Source of the DNA: Aurelia coerulea
Taxonomy: Eukaryota > Cnidaria > Scyphozoa > Semaeostomeae > Ulmaridae
Length of the DNA: 64,000 nt
NCBI GenBank assembly: GCA_039566865.1
Contig: CM076958.1
Coordinates: 9,028,501 to 9,092,500, forward strand
Direction: 5' to 3'
The position numbers and the translations under genes were made by a program. The notes under the pieces are model-generated. The model did not search any database. It saw only the letters and a list, made by a program, of their open reading frames with translations, and was not told the DNA's origin. Positions 34,363-44,699 of this stretch are shown here, in pieces; the stretch's first letter is position 1, and each line of letters starts with the position of its first letter.

Positions 34363-34822
34363 TGTGGGGAATTTTGTATACCGCTGCGAAGGAAGTAGCA
34401 TTACGTAATGACATTGTAGTTGGAACAATAGATTAGGGAGTATACTGACTCATTCAACCGTGAGCAATCGAACGAGGAACTTGTGAGTGAGATACAAAAC
34501 CGTGAGACGTGAAGCTTTAACAAAACTTTGTGAGAGATCAAGAGAACATTTACAACATCATATCTATATCGAAACATTATATTATATCGCGAGAAACAGC
34601 CAAAGACTGCGGCAGAGACGTGAGATCGTTTTATATTTTCTTTTTGCTGTATTCATTTGCGTTGCTGAAGCTTTGAAGTTTATGTTGGGGAAGTCTGCGT
34701 ATTTCTTTTGTTTACATGCTTTGTGTGCGCTTTTGTTGAGACTTTGATGCGAGCTTATTCTTTATAAAACCCTTATCGATTTATTCCGTAAGTTTTGTGG
34801 AATTCTAGCATAATTCACCACA
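34363..34822 (+). repeat. BEL/Pao 5' LTR
   Basis: Starts TGTGGGGAATTTTG and ends AATTCACCACA. The TATA-like TTTATAAAACCC at about 34761-34772 may mark the promoter. The 86-codon ORF inside is shared with the other LTR and is not a gene. Confidence 0.93.
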
Positions 34823-34826
34823 AAAG

Positions 34827-34844
34827 TGGCACCTCCGACGGGAC
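34827..34844 (+). other. BEL/Pao primer-binding site
   Basis: TGGCACCTCCGACGGGAC begins four bases after the LTR. The initial TGG complements a tRNA CCA end. I do not name the tRNA. Confidence 0.7.
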
Positions 34845-34912
34845 TGTTTACTTGCGAGACTGTGATTTAATCAAACTTCTAGGTTTTACGGAATATATCT
34901 GCGAATTTTACC

Positions 34913-36799
34913 ATGTCCGTGACGAGAGGGAAAACGAAGGATCTTGAAGCGAATAGGCAAGAGGGTGGAAGTGAAGCTGCTGACAATAAATCTGAACATG
35001 CATCGAAGCAGTCTTCCTTCCAGTCTGTCTTAAAGAAACTAGCTTATTTTGATAAATCTACCAAGACTATTTTGCGAGATGGGGGACAGGGGAAAGTTGA
35101 TCGCCAACGGAAACTTTTAGGAACTAAAATAGACGAATGTTTTGACCTGATTCAGGACATTCAGGGCATTTTGATCGATTTAGACGAGCAGGAAGAGGCC
35201 CTAGATAGCTGGACAAACAAAGCAAAGGAATCTCTAGAACCATATGAACGTTCCATTGATAATCTTGATTCGAAATTATCAGTATGCGAAGAGCAAATGA
35301 GAGAAAATCAGAGACTAGAGCAACTAGAACGTGAGGCTAGGATGAAAGCGAGGTTGAGAAAGGAAGCGGAAGAAGCTGAGGTGGCAAGACAGGTTAGACA
35401 GGAAAAATTTGCGCTGGAGCTTGAAAAGCAAAAGCTGGATTTGGCTGAGACAAAGCGAGTTCAAACAAAGCTTCCAGATTTGCAAATCTTAAAGTTTCAG
35501 GGCACTCATTTAGACTGGGTAAGATTCTGGAGCCTCTTTCACACTCAAATTGATAAAGCTCCAATCAATGATGAAGCCAAGTTTTCATATCTTAAGGAGT
35601 TTGTCATTCCTAAAGTACGATCAACAATTGAAAAACTTCCAGTTGACAATGGGGGGTATGAACGAGCCAAACCAATTTTGCTACAGAGATATGAGGATTC
35701 TGCAGAAGTTGTGAATGCACATATACAGCAGATTTTTGCCTTGCCAACCGTTCATGGAACATCTCGTCCCAAAATCCATGAATTTTATGATCAACTCCTT
35801 TGTCATGTTCCAGCTTTAGACACACTAGGCAAGCTAGGAAATGTAGCAGGAAATGTGCGCATGACATTAGACAAACTTGAGGATATCCGTTCAGACATCA
35901 CCAGAATGGATCCAGAGTGGAAAAACTGGGGCTTTCATGAGCTACTTGAGGCACTCAGGGGGTGGATAGACAGAAACCCTTTGCAAATTGGTGAAACACA
36001 AACACAAACAAGAACACAATCAAGAGGTTTTAAGAGAGAGAAAACATATTCAACAAGGGATCAAACCAAACCACGATCATGCATCTATTGTGATAAGAGT
36101 GACCACAAAGCTTCAGACTGTGAGTCAGTGAAAACTGTGGAGGAGAGGCGAAAGATTTTGAGTAGCAAGCGACTTTGCTTTAACTGTACTGGGGAGAAGC
36201 ACAGAGCAAGTGACTGCAGGAGCAAAACAAATTGTCAAGTCTGTCATAAGAGACACCACACTTCAATATGTGACAACAAGCAAAGAGAGCCGGGAATGAC
36301 AGCAGCTAACAACAACACTGTGATACATCCAGTGGTTGTAATCAAGGTTGGGGGAATCAAGTGTAGGGCGCTCCTTGACACAGGATCGAGCAGTAACTAC
36401 ATGTCTTCCACGCTACTGGATTTGATCAAAAAGAATCCTGTGAGACAAGAGCACAAATCAATCGAAACATTATTAGGGACATCAGTTAGAAACATAAACG
36501 TATATGAGATAGAAATCAGTGATGTTGCAGAGAAATTCAGTATAAAATCAGAGGTGAATGGAGTCGACAGAAAGGTTCTCCTCAACTTGCCAAATCCGAG
36601 ATATCAGGAAGTTATTGATGCAACTGCACACCTCAAAGGAGTGAAAATGGACTATGATGACAGGAAAGAAATTTTGCCAGTTCATGTCATTTTAGGGGCA
36701 AGCAGTTATCATTTTAGGGGCAAGCAGTTATTCAATAATCAGAACATCAACACCAACAAGAGTGGGGGAAGCTGGAGAACCTATAGCAGAGAAAACTAG
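34913..36799 (+). CDS. BEL/Pao Gag-protease
   Basis: The ATG at 34913 follows the primer site. The first 180 residues are helical and strongly charged, with a coiled coil at about 120-185 (repeated Arg, Glu, Ala and Leu). FQGTHLDWVRFWSLFHTQID (about 199-218) opens the Gag core known as DUF1759. Zinc knuckles CIYCDKSDHKASDC, CFNCTGEKHRASDC and CQVCHKRHHTSIC lie at about 390-455. The aspartic protease site is ALLDTGSSSNY (about 485-495). In the family this continues into RT in one frame. Here a 22-bp tandem duplication at 36688-36731 shifts the frame and the ORF stops at 36799, so no Pol would be made. Confidence 0.88.
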   Translation: MSVTRGKTKDLEANRQEGGSEAADNKSEHASKQSSFQSVLKKLAYFDKSTKTILRDGGQGKVDRQRKLLGTKIDECFDLIQDIQGILIDLDEQEEALDSWTNKAKESLEPYERSIDNLDSKLSVCEEQMRENQRLEQLEREARMKARLRKEAEEAEVARQVRQEKFALELEKQKLDLAETKRVQTKLPDLQILKFQGTHLDWVRFWSLFHTQIDKAPINDEAKFSYLKEFVIPKVRSTIEKLPVDNGGYERAKPILLQRYEDSAEVVNAHIQQIFALPTVHGTSRPKIHEFYDQLLCHVPALDTLGKLGNVAGNVRMTLDKLEDIRSDITRMDPEWKNWGFHELLEALRGWIDRNPLQIGETQTQTRTQSRGFKREKTYSTRDQTKPRSCIYCDKSDHKASDCESVKTVEERRKILSSKRLCFNCTGEKHRASDCRSKTNCQVCHKRHHTSICDNKQREPGMTAANNNTVIHPVVVIKVGGIKCRALLDTGSSSNYMSSTLLDLIKKNPVRQEHKSIETLLGTSVRNINVYEIEISDVAEKFSIKSEVNGVDRKVLLNLPNPRYQEVIDATAHLKGVKMDYDDRKEILPVHVILGASSYHFRGKQLFNNQNINTNKSGGSWRTYSREN

Positions 36800-37148
36800 C
36801 TTTGGGTGGGTGATAATGTCCCCAGGTAGGGAAGGAAAAAATTCAGCCCTCATGTACACTAGAAGCTCTCATGATGACTACATGCAACTGCACACCTCAA
36901 AGGAGTGAAAATGGACTATGATGACAGGAAAGAAATTTTGCCAGTTCATGTCATTTTAGGGGCAAGCAGTTATCATTTTAGGGGCAAGCAGTTATTCAAT
37001 AATCAGAACATCAACACCAACAAGAGTGGGGGAAGCTGGAGAACCTATAGCAGAGAAAACTAGCTTTGGGTGGGTGATAATGTCCCCAGGTGGGGAAGGA
37101 AAAAATTCAGCCCTCATGTACACTAGAAGCTCTCATGATGACTACATG
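36621..37148 (+). repeat. 264-bp tandem duplication within BEL/Pao
   Basis: Bases 36621-36884 and 36885-37148 are near-identical tandem copies. I noted one change, AGGTAGGGAAGG against AGGTGGGGAAGG. Each copy contains the 22-bp unit CATTTTAGGGGCAAGCAGTT(AT) twice (36688-36731 in copy 1), so the 22-bp duplication came first. 264 is a multiple of three; 22 is not. Confidence 0.9.
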
Positions 37149-37916
37149 CAACTGTGCAGCCTTGATGTGCTCGGAGTTGATGATAGACCAGAAGGCGACC
37201 AGCAGAGTGTTTATGAAGAATTCAAGGAATAACTTGTGCAAAGAGAGGATGGGAGGTACGAAACATCACTTCCATGGAAGGCAACACATCCAGCATTGCC
37301 AACAAATGAGACAGTTGCGAAAGCAAGATTCAATTCATTGATGCGACGGTTAGAAAAACAACCACAGCTACTGCAAGCGTATCATACGATTATTCAAGAA
37401 CAATTGAGAGAAGGGATTGTGGAAGTTGCACCAGAGACACCCGAGGGACCAGAACATTACATTCCACACAAACCAGTGGTGAGGGGAAATGCGCAGTCCA
37501 CCAAAGTACGTATAGTATACGACGCATCAGCCAAAGCAGATTCTGAGTCTCCATCACTTAATGAATGTCTAGACATAGGCCCACCGTTACAACAAAAGAT
37601 TCTAGATATCCTTTTGCGAGTTAGATTCAAGCCAGTGTTTCTAGCAGGAGACATGAAACAAGCGTTTCTCCAAGTTGTGATCAGAGAAACTGAGAGAGAT
37701 GTTCTACGATTCTTTTGGGTTGAAGATTTAGAAAGCATGAAGCCAGTTGTTTACAGAGTAACAAGAGCTTTGTTTGGATTAGGTCCCAGTCCCTTTTTAC
37801 TAGGGGGAACGCTGGAACAGCATTTGGGTAAGTTTGCAACACAATACCCAAACCAAGTGAAAGAGATTAGAGAGGGAATATACGTTGACGACATTAACAT
37901 GGGGGGAACAACGTAG
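37026..37916 (+). pseudogene. BEL/Pao reverse transcriptase, first part (stop and frameshift)
   Basis: GEPIAEKTSFGWVIMSP, the usual link between protease and RT in BEL/Pao, leads into PHKPVVRGNAQSTKVRIVYDASAKA, LRVRFKPVFLAGDMKQAFLQV, FWVEDLES, YRVTRALFGLGPSPFLL and catalytic IYVDDINMGG (near 37880-37905). TAA at 37230-37232 interrupts the frame where Gln is likely in relatives. After YVDD the frame is lost at a run of six G (37901-37906). One more G would keep it, so slippage in a homopolymer is likely. Confidence 0.88.
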
Positions 37917-37930
37917 AAGAGATCAAAGAT

Positions 37931-38698
37931 TTGAAAGAAACTGCAGTCAACATATTCAAAGCTGGAGGATTTGAGCTCCATAAATGGCACTCCAATGAAA
38001 TTCGGGACAAAATGAATGATAATCTTTCAGTATCATTTCCAGAAAGTGAGCCAACTGCAACCAAACGTATAGTGTTGCGCATCATAGCAAAGATATATGA
38101 TCCTATGGGAATTGCATCACCTATGCTGTTGACAGCCAAATTAATTTTTCGTGACCTCTGTGAAAGAAAGATTCCATGGGACAGTGAGCTTCCGGATGAT
38201 CTAAAGAAGCGATGGGAGAAATGGCTTAAAACTTTGCCATCAGAAATAGTGATACCAAGATGCATTCCACAAAGAAAGGAAGAAATAACCTCCATAGAGC
38301 TACATGGATTTTCTGACGCCAGTATCTCAGGATGCTGTGCTACAGTGTATGCGGTTGTAAAGCAAGGGGAAGAAGTCACTCAAGGTTTACTTGTAGCCAA
38401 ATCAAGGCTTGCAAAACGTGATCTTACCATCCCAAGATTAGAACTTGTGGGATGTCATATGACCAGCAATTTGTTGGAAAACACAGCAAAAGCCCTTGCA
38501 CAGTACCCAGTGACAGCAATTTATGCATGGACCGATTCAACTGTTTGTTTGCATTGGCTTCGAGAGGGGGTAAAGTACAAGCAATTTGTATCAAACAGAG
38601 TGAAGAAGATAAACGAGAAAAACTACACATGGAGGTATGTCCCCACTGATGAGAATCCAGCAGACATAGGAAGTCGAGGAGGAGTAATTTGCAAGTAA
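37931..38698 (+). pseudogene. BEL/Pao RT end and RNase H (frameshifted)
   Basis: Resumes after the G run with FKAGGFELHKWHSNE and RIIAKIYDPMGIASPMLLTAKL, then the RNase H-like domain (Peptidase_A17/BEL type): LHGFSDASISGCCATVYA, SRLAKRDLTIPRLELVG, YAWTDSTVCLHWLR and VPTDENPADIGSRG. RNase H would remove the RNA strand after reverse transcription. The catalytic acids in SDAS, LELV and WTDS are present. The frame ends at 38698 because of another shift near 38690. Confidence 0.88.
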
Positions 38699-40190
38699 AC
38701 GAGAAGCGGATGAGAGGACCAACCTGGTTAAGCACACCAGAATTATGGCCAGCTATGATTGTAACCAAGCCAAGCGAGGATTCAGATTCAGAGAAACAGC
38801 TCGTGAAAGAAATTATGCAAGTATCTGTTGAGAGAGAAGAGCAGACACAATCGACGCCTTACTTCAAAGAAAACACTGGTGGACCACCATTAGAATCTTA
38901 GCTTGGATGAAGAGATTCATCAACAATTCGAAGAACAGTCAGAGAGTCAGAGGCCCTTTAACAACATTAGAGATCCAAGAGCAAATCAATTTCATGATAA
39001 AGAGGGCGCCAAGAGACGTTGAAGAGACAAGCCAATTCAAGAACGATTGTCAGCGACTAAACTTAGTCAAGAATGAAGAAAGTGTCTACGAATGTAGAGG
39101 ACGCATACAAGGAGTTTACCCTGTTTACCTGCCATTTAGGCATCTTATCTCGAAGAAACTTGTGGAAAATGCACACCTGCAGACATTGCATGGGGGAGTT
39201 TCACTTACCATGTCCAAAGTTCGAGACAACTACTGGATACCAAAGCTGAGAAGCATTACAAAGACAGTCTTGGCGAAATGCTCTGAATGCAAGAGATTTC
39301 ATGCCACAAATGCACCAGCTCCTCCGCAAGGGAATTTGCCTCGAGAAAGATCTGAAGGAAGCATACCATTCGATGTGGTGGGAGTAGATTTCGCAGGTCC
39401 AATCACGGTGAAGACAGGGAACAAAGCTACAAGCAAAGCATACATCATCCTTTACACATGCAGTCTAACCAAAGGTCTGCATTTAGAGCTGTTGCCAAAC
39501 ATGACACGCGATGAATTTCTATGTAGTTTCAAACGATTCATTGCAGCAAGAGGGAGACCATCAAAGATTATATCGGATAACGGAAGCACATTTATCGCTG
39601 CGTCCAAGTGGATAAAGAAAGTCAGGAGAAGTGAAAAGATTCAAGAGTATCTCGCACAGCATGGAATGATATGGCAATTCAACCTCAGCCGTGCCAGCTG
39701 GTGGGGTGGGATGTTTGAAAGAATGGTGAGCATCGTGAGAGCAGCAATGTACAAGGTCATAGGAGCAGCAAAATTCTTGTTCAAAGAGATGCAAGAAGTT
39801 CTTCTAGACATTCAAATCGTGCTTAACAACAGACCGTTAACCTACTGTGAAGATGATGTAGAGATGCCCGTACTAACACCGAACATGCTCATTTTCGGGA
39901 AGGCCAATTACTTGCCAGAGGAAGAACCACCGGATATTCAAGATAGAGATCTGAGAAAGAGAGCAAAGTACTTGAGTTGTTTGGAAGAGATGGGAATCAG
40001 AGTATGTACGAGCTCTCAGAGAAAGGCACAATGCTATCCATTCTGGGAAACAGGCACATCTAGAGATAGGAGATGTAGTCATGATCAAAGGCGAAGACAA
40101 GAATCGCGCACTCTGGAAGATAGGAATAATCACAGATTTTATACCAGGAAGAAACAACATCGTGCGAGCAGTGAAATTGCGAGCTGGTAA
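38689..40190 (+). pseudogene. BEL/Pao integrase (frameshifted)
   Basis: A short piece (38689-38901, GPTWLSTPELWP) precedes the main frame at 38907. This has LISKKLVENAHLQTLHGGVSLTMS and CSECKRF, the zinc-binding module. The integrase core has VGVDFAGPI, IISDNGSTFIAA and the Glu in WWGGMFERMV, the DDE set that joins cDNA to target DNA. VLNNRPLTYCEDD and LTPNMLIFGK follow, typical of BEL integrases. Frames change between 38820 and 38906 and again near 39980. Confidence 0.88.
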
Positions 40191-40395
40191 ATCATTCAAG
40201 GAGAGACCGGTTCAATTCCTATATCCACTCGAACTGCATTGCAGCAGACGCAAGGAGAAGCAGGATCAGAAATTAAATGCCGAAGCGAGAGAATTTCGAC
40301 CAAAAAGGAAAGCGGCCATCGATGCCACAGCCAACATTCAAGGAACTATTGATTATGAAGAAGAGAATGACATTTGCACCTTACTTTATATTTGA
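40081..40395 (+). pseudogene. BEL/Pao integrase C-terminal domain (DUF5641-like)
   Basis: VMIKGEDKNRALWKIGII, IVRAVKLRAG and RPVQFLYPLEL form the small beta-rich tail known at the end of BEL/Pao integrases. It is followed by basic EFRPKRKAAIDA. It lies in another frame from the core and ends just before the polypurine run and 3' LTR. Confidence 0.8.
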
Positions 40396-40423
40396 CATCT
40401 TTCAGATTCAAATAGGGGGAGTG

Positions 40424-40883
40424 TGTGGGGAATTTTGTATACCGCTGCGAAGGAAGTAGCATTACATAATGACATTGTAGTTGGAACAATAGATTAGGGA
40501 GTATACTGACTCATTCAACCGTGAGCAATCGAACGAGGAACTTGTGAGTGAGATACAAAACCGTGAGACGTGAAGCTTTAACAAAACTTTGTGAGAGATC
40601 AAGAGAACATTTACAACATCATATCTATATCGAAACATTATATTATATCGCGAGAAACAGCCAAAGACTGCGGCAGAGACGTGAGATCGTTTTATATTTT
40701 CTTTTTGCTGTATTCATTTGCGTTGCTGAAGCTTTGAAGTTTATGTTGGGGAAGTCTGCGTATTTCTTTTGTTTACATGCTTTGTGTGCGCTTTTGTTGA
40801 GACTTTGATGCGAGCTTATTCTTTATAAAACCCTTATCGATTTATTTCGTAAGTTTTGTGGAATTCTAGCATAATTCACCACA
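40424..40883 (+). repeat. BEL/Pao 3' LTR
   Basis: Same length as the 5' LTR, with two differences seen by eye. It is preceded by AATAGGGGGAGTG (40411-40423), a purine run that fits a polypurine tract. Confidence 0.93.
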
Positions 40884-41134
40884 ATATCTTCTTTCGTTAT
40901 CTATGCGCAGCTTCGTTGTCTTTGTTGAAATCAATCAGTACGTGTGTGATGCCTTCAAGGTAGCGAACATTAATTCCATTTCGTCCCAACTGCGATTGAC
41001 TGAATCGGGCCGATCTCAACATCTATATCTCGCATTTATTCTGTGAAAAATAGAGGCAACGTATCTTGCCCGCATTATGTGCAGCCACTGGGTAGCCTTG
41101 CAAGGTTGTGAGAGCCTAAGACGAAGGATCTTCC

Positions 41135-41487
41135 CCCCCGGGGGGGGGGTCACTACCATATGTACCAGTACGGGATGTGCCATTTTTTGGGGTACCTTTT
41201 TTCAGGCTGAAAATAAATTTAAGGGTGTCATTTTTGGCTAACATCACAAATGAACATAAATTTTGGGGTGTCATTTTGGAAGAAAAATGCTTGAGGGTAA
41301 TGAATTTAATCTGATTTGAGGTACTTGGTTAGAATTTCGAATTTTGGTCACAATTTTAGGGTATCTTTTTTGAAAGGCCCGTAAATTTTGGGGTATGGTT
41401 TTCGAAAATTTCATAAATTTTAGGGTATGATCTTACAATTGAAAATGGCACACCCCCGTCATCTGCCTATTGAAGTGACCCCCCCGG
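41135..41487. mobile_element. C/G-tipped foldback with 8-9 bp direct repeats
   Basis: Ends are CCCCCGGGGGGGGGTCAC and GTGACCCCCCCGG. The repeat GATCTTCC lies on both sides (about 41127-41134 and 41488-41495). The interior has several TTTTGGGGT/TTTAGGGTAT words on one strand. It is similar in style to 14845-15209 but differs in interior sequence. No coding capacity. Confidence 0.65.
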
Positions 41488-41559
41488 GATCTTCCCATCT
41501 CAAACTTTTCAAAAGATTTCTTGTATCATAGCGCATCAACTGATCCCATATTTTTCTCG

Positions 41560-42560
41560 TCCTATGGATTATGAAAGAATTTCTCTGCGAGTTCAGATAG
41601 CAGATCTGGAAGGTAAGCTATAAACTTACCAAGCATATCGATGTAATCAGCTTGCTTTAGCATTGCTTTCCAAACCACTGTCCTTGCCAGAGAATGCAAG
41701 CAGTCCTCTGTTTGCTCACCTGGCAGTGTAACATAGTAATATTCTGCCAGTTCCCGTCGATAAGGATGTGAACACCCCAAAAATGTGCCAAGAAGAGAGC
41801 AAGAATACTTTATGACCTGATGGCGATCTTATCATGATGGACTTATCATGATGGGAGTGACATAGACTTATTACCTGGAGTCTCTCGCTTCCCTGTGCTC
41901 TTTGACTTGATGATGGCGCTTCGGTCAACAGAGACCTCAGTGCAGCGACAACAACAACAACAATTCAACTCAATTAAATGAGCGTAACCAGAGGGTCCTT
42001 ATGTAATGAGGCTAGGCGTGACATTAGCAGCATGCACTAGAGCAATCAATGCAGTATCAAATTCGTTGTGAGCACTTGCGAGCTCGTTGCATAACTGAAG
42101 TAAAGTGTCACTGCCTGTAATATTCTTCCATTGAGACTTAACTCTCTTCTTCATGGGTAATCAATCACCACTTCCTCCTTGGGTTTGGGAAGCAAAGAGC
42201 CGATGTCGTATTGTCTAGATTGAACTTGTACGGTCTTACATGTCTGGACTGGCTAGTACGGTCCTTATACTCTCTCTTCCTGCCTCGAGTTCTCCTTTTC
42301 TGATGACCTCGCTTCCATACGCATCCCAATGTCAATTGCTGTACAATGGACAGGAACCATTGCACAAATAGTTGCCGCCTTGCCTTTAACATTTTAAAAG
42401 TAGCAACCAAGCTTCGCATTCAGGCAGCGAGATCCAAGAAGTATGTTACTGGCTTCTCCTTTCTCAGAAAGTCCTCTTTACGCCAAATCTTTAGATATTT
42501 CATGGAGATGTCATGAAGTTTGCTATGTACAGTTGCTCGCATTCAGTGGCAGCTGGCAGC
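41560..42560 (-). pseudogene. Unrecognised decayed coding sequence, minus strand
   Basis: Several minus-strand pieces in different frames look protein-like: LHDISMKYLKIWRKEDFLRK (near 42520-42460), RQLFVQWFLSIVQQLTLGCVWKRGHQ, RPYKFNLDNTTSALCFPNPRR, VKSQWKNITGSDTLLQLCNE with ALIALVHAANVTPSL (near 42140-42010), and DCLHSLARTVVWKAMLKQADYI with KFIAYLPDLLSELAEKFF (near 41710-41570). I do not recognise the family. A dead transposase or a multi-exon host gene relic are both possible. Confidence 0.3.
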
Positions 42561-42834
42561 GGTACTAGCAGTAGCAGTCTAGTACCACTTTATTTTGAAA
42601 GCTTGAAATATATTTTAATGGTCTCATTTTCTAACATTTCAAAAATAGAAACAAATTGAATTGACCGTGAAAACAAACAGAAGGAAGAGCGGCAGAGCAC
42701 TCTAGAGCCAATATCTCACCAATGACCCTCCCTCGTCTTAATCCTTGTTGAATGAGCAGTATTGAATAAGTCCTTTATGTACTTCACGGTACCAGACATC
42801 GTTCATCCAGTACTGCAGAAAGCAGTCCTATTGT

Positions 42835-43347
42835 TATGAAGTGAGATTAAGGCCAAAATTAAAAGTTAAATGTTGAAAGACATTTCGACATCCAAACATA
42901 CAAAATTATATTCAAACATGCAATTTGACAAGACAATCTCTAATGTAAAAGGCGATTTAACATCTAAAACGCATTTCGATATGCCAATACGATATGCCAT
43001 TTCGATATGACAAAACGAGATGACAAAACGAGATGACAAAACAACATGACAAAACGAGATGACAAAACGAGATGACAAAACGAGATGAGAAAACGATAAG
43101 CCATTTCGACATGCCAATACGATATGCCATTTCGATATGACAAAACGAGATGCTAAAACGATAAGCAATTCTAAATCAGAATTTGAAATGATATTGCGAA
43201 ATGTTTAAATCTGAAATCATTCAACCCCTAAGTGATAGGCCAAAATCTACATCCGAAAATGTCAGACCACTGGGAATAGAATTTGGCTCTCGGACGCAAA
43301 GGAGTAGTCGACTCTTAAGCAAGTTCTTTGAAAAAACTAACAATAGT
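42835..43347 (-). repeat. Dispersed element with 13-bp minisatellite core, copy 1
   Basis: Almost the exact reverse complement of 62809-63381 outside the core. Shared flanks include GTGAGATTAAGGCCAAAATT and TCATTCAACCCCTAAGTGAT. The core (42971-43165) has 15 units of 13 bp. No coding signal; ORFs across it simply translate the repeat. No target duplication found, so I cannot say which class of element it is. Confidence 0.85.
42971..43165 (-). repeat. 13-bp minisatellite, 15 units
   Basis: On the minus strand the units are CATATCGAAATGG or CATCTCGTTTTGT types and variants. They are arranged as a block of three (AAAT, TAT, AAAT centres), then T-type units, then another block of three. Confidence 0.9.
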
Positions 43348-43475
43348 AGCAATACGTAATAGTAGTAGTACCAATAGTAGCATAAGAACCTTTATTTATT
43401 AAAAACCTACAGCCTGAAATCATACATTTTGTACCCAATGGATAAGAACTATTTCAGCCTGATATCATAACTTCC

Positions 43476-44483
43476 ATGACTAGGTTCTTAATAAGGGTTT
43501 TATTCATTCATTGGAAAATAAATGCAATCTCTTTGCCAATCAACCTCTTTCGTGAACTCCAAAACATTACTTGCAGAACTGTGATAGGCAGAGCATACAT
43601 AACATCAAACAAAGCAACCATTGTGCGTGAAGAAATTCACTCTGAAGTCACTGAAGCAATCACAGAGCTAAGAATAAAGGCCAACAACAAAAACAAGAAA
43701 ACAAGACGAAAGCGCAGCAGAGGCAAAGGCAAAGGCCCACAAAACGCTAAACCTGCTGCAAACCAACTTGATCATGAGCCGTCGACTTCCCAACCAAAAT
43801 CCAACGAAAATGCCAGTGCTGCTCATACTAGTGTTAGATGCAATAATGCCTCGGTAAACGTCACCCCCGGAGATGGGAGCAACACAAATTCCGAATGCAG
43901 CAACACGCATGATACTCAAACAGAAACAGCGACAAATGGTAATTGCAATGGAACCAATAATAACAACAAGATTAACAAACTGGGTAAGCACACTACAATT
44001 GCTGTTGGTGACTCCCTATTAAAAAATATTAAAGGCTGGAAACTCAAAAGCAGATGCGAAGAAAATGAGCAGATTTTCATTAAATGTTTTCCCGGTGCAA
44101 CGACGAAAGATATGACCAGCTACTGCAAGCCTGCAATCGAAAAGAAACCGGATTGAATAATCTTGCACTGTGGGACAAATGATCTAAGAACGAACAAATC
44201 TGAAGTTGCAATATCAACCGAAATTGTCACACTCGCTAAAATGATTGAATCACATGGAATTAATGTGTGCATTTCAGGATTAATCGCACGAGGTGATATG
44301 CTTGAAGACAAACGCACGAAGACAAACTTTATCCTGAGAGACATGTGTAATGAAGAAAGAATTGCTTTTGTAGAACATCAAAATATCGAGGCCGGGAAAC
44401 ATCTAAATAGAAGTAAGTTACATTTGAATGCCCATGGAGACAGCCTTTTAGCCAAAAACCTTCTAGATGCGTCACACCATTGA
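43476..44483 (+). pseudogene. Element E ORF1 with SGNH hydrolase domain (one stop)
   Basis: A basic, low-complexity region (KNKKTRRKRSRGKGKG) and an Asn/Thr-rich linker precede the hydrolase domain. Block I is TIAVGDSLL (near 44000), then CFPGATTKDM. TGA at 44154-44156 interrupts the frame, which reopens directly with IILHCGTNDLR (block III) and ends with SKLHLNAHGDSLLAKNLL (block V with the catalytic His). The Ser, Gly, Asn and His positions of SGNH enzymes are all present. In CR1-group elements the domain is thought to act on lipids or membranes; this is not proven. The true start is unclear. Confidence 0.8.
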
Positions 44484-44699
44484 CTCTCTAATAAAGATAG
44501 AGCCCCTCTCTCGTCCTCCGGGCCTGGCTCATGTGTTAGAATCGAGGATGAGATCGATGTTTGCACCACCACAGTTTACTGTGGGGGTGCGCTTCTCTCA
44601 TCCTCCGGGTCTGACGCATGTGTTGGGACGGAGCAGGAGATCGAGGATGGCAAAGCCGAGGGATACTGGGGCAATAACCCTACCACGCCCTCCCCAGGT

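Larger units (their letters stand above)
34363..40883 (+). mobile_element. BEL/Pao LTR retrotransposon with many coding lesions
   Basis: Two 460-bp LTRs (34363-34822 and 40424-40883) flank gag, protease, RT, RNase H and integrase in BEL/Pao order. The LTRs differ at only two places that I see, G/A in ATTACGTAAT and C/T in TTATTCCGTAAG, both at CpG. ATAT lies on both flanks (34359-34362, 40884-40887); a 5-bp AATAT duplicate is possible if the last LTR base is shared. A TGG-starting primer site follows the 5' LTR. The coding region has two tandem duplications, a stop and at least four frame changes, so this copy cannot move by itself. Confidence 0.92.

Noticed and set aside
34487..34747. 86-codon ORF identical at 34487 and 40548
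   Set aside because: It lies inside the BEL LTRs; not a gene.
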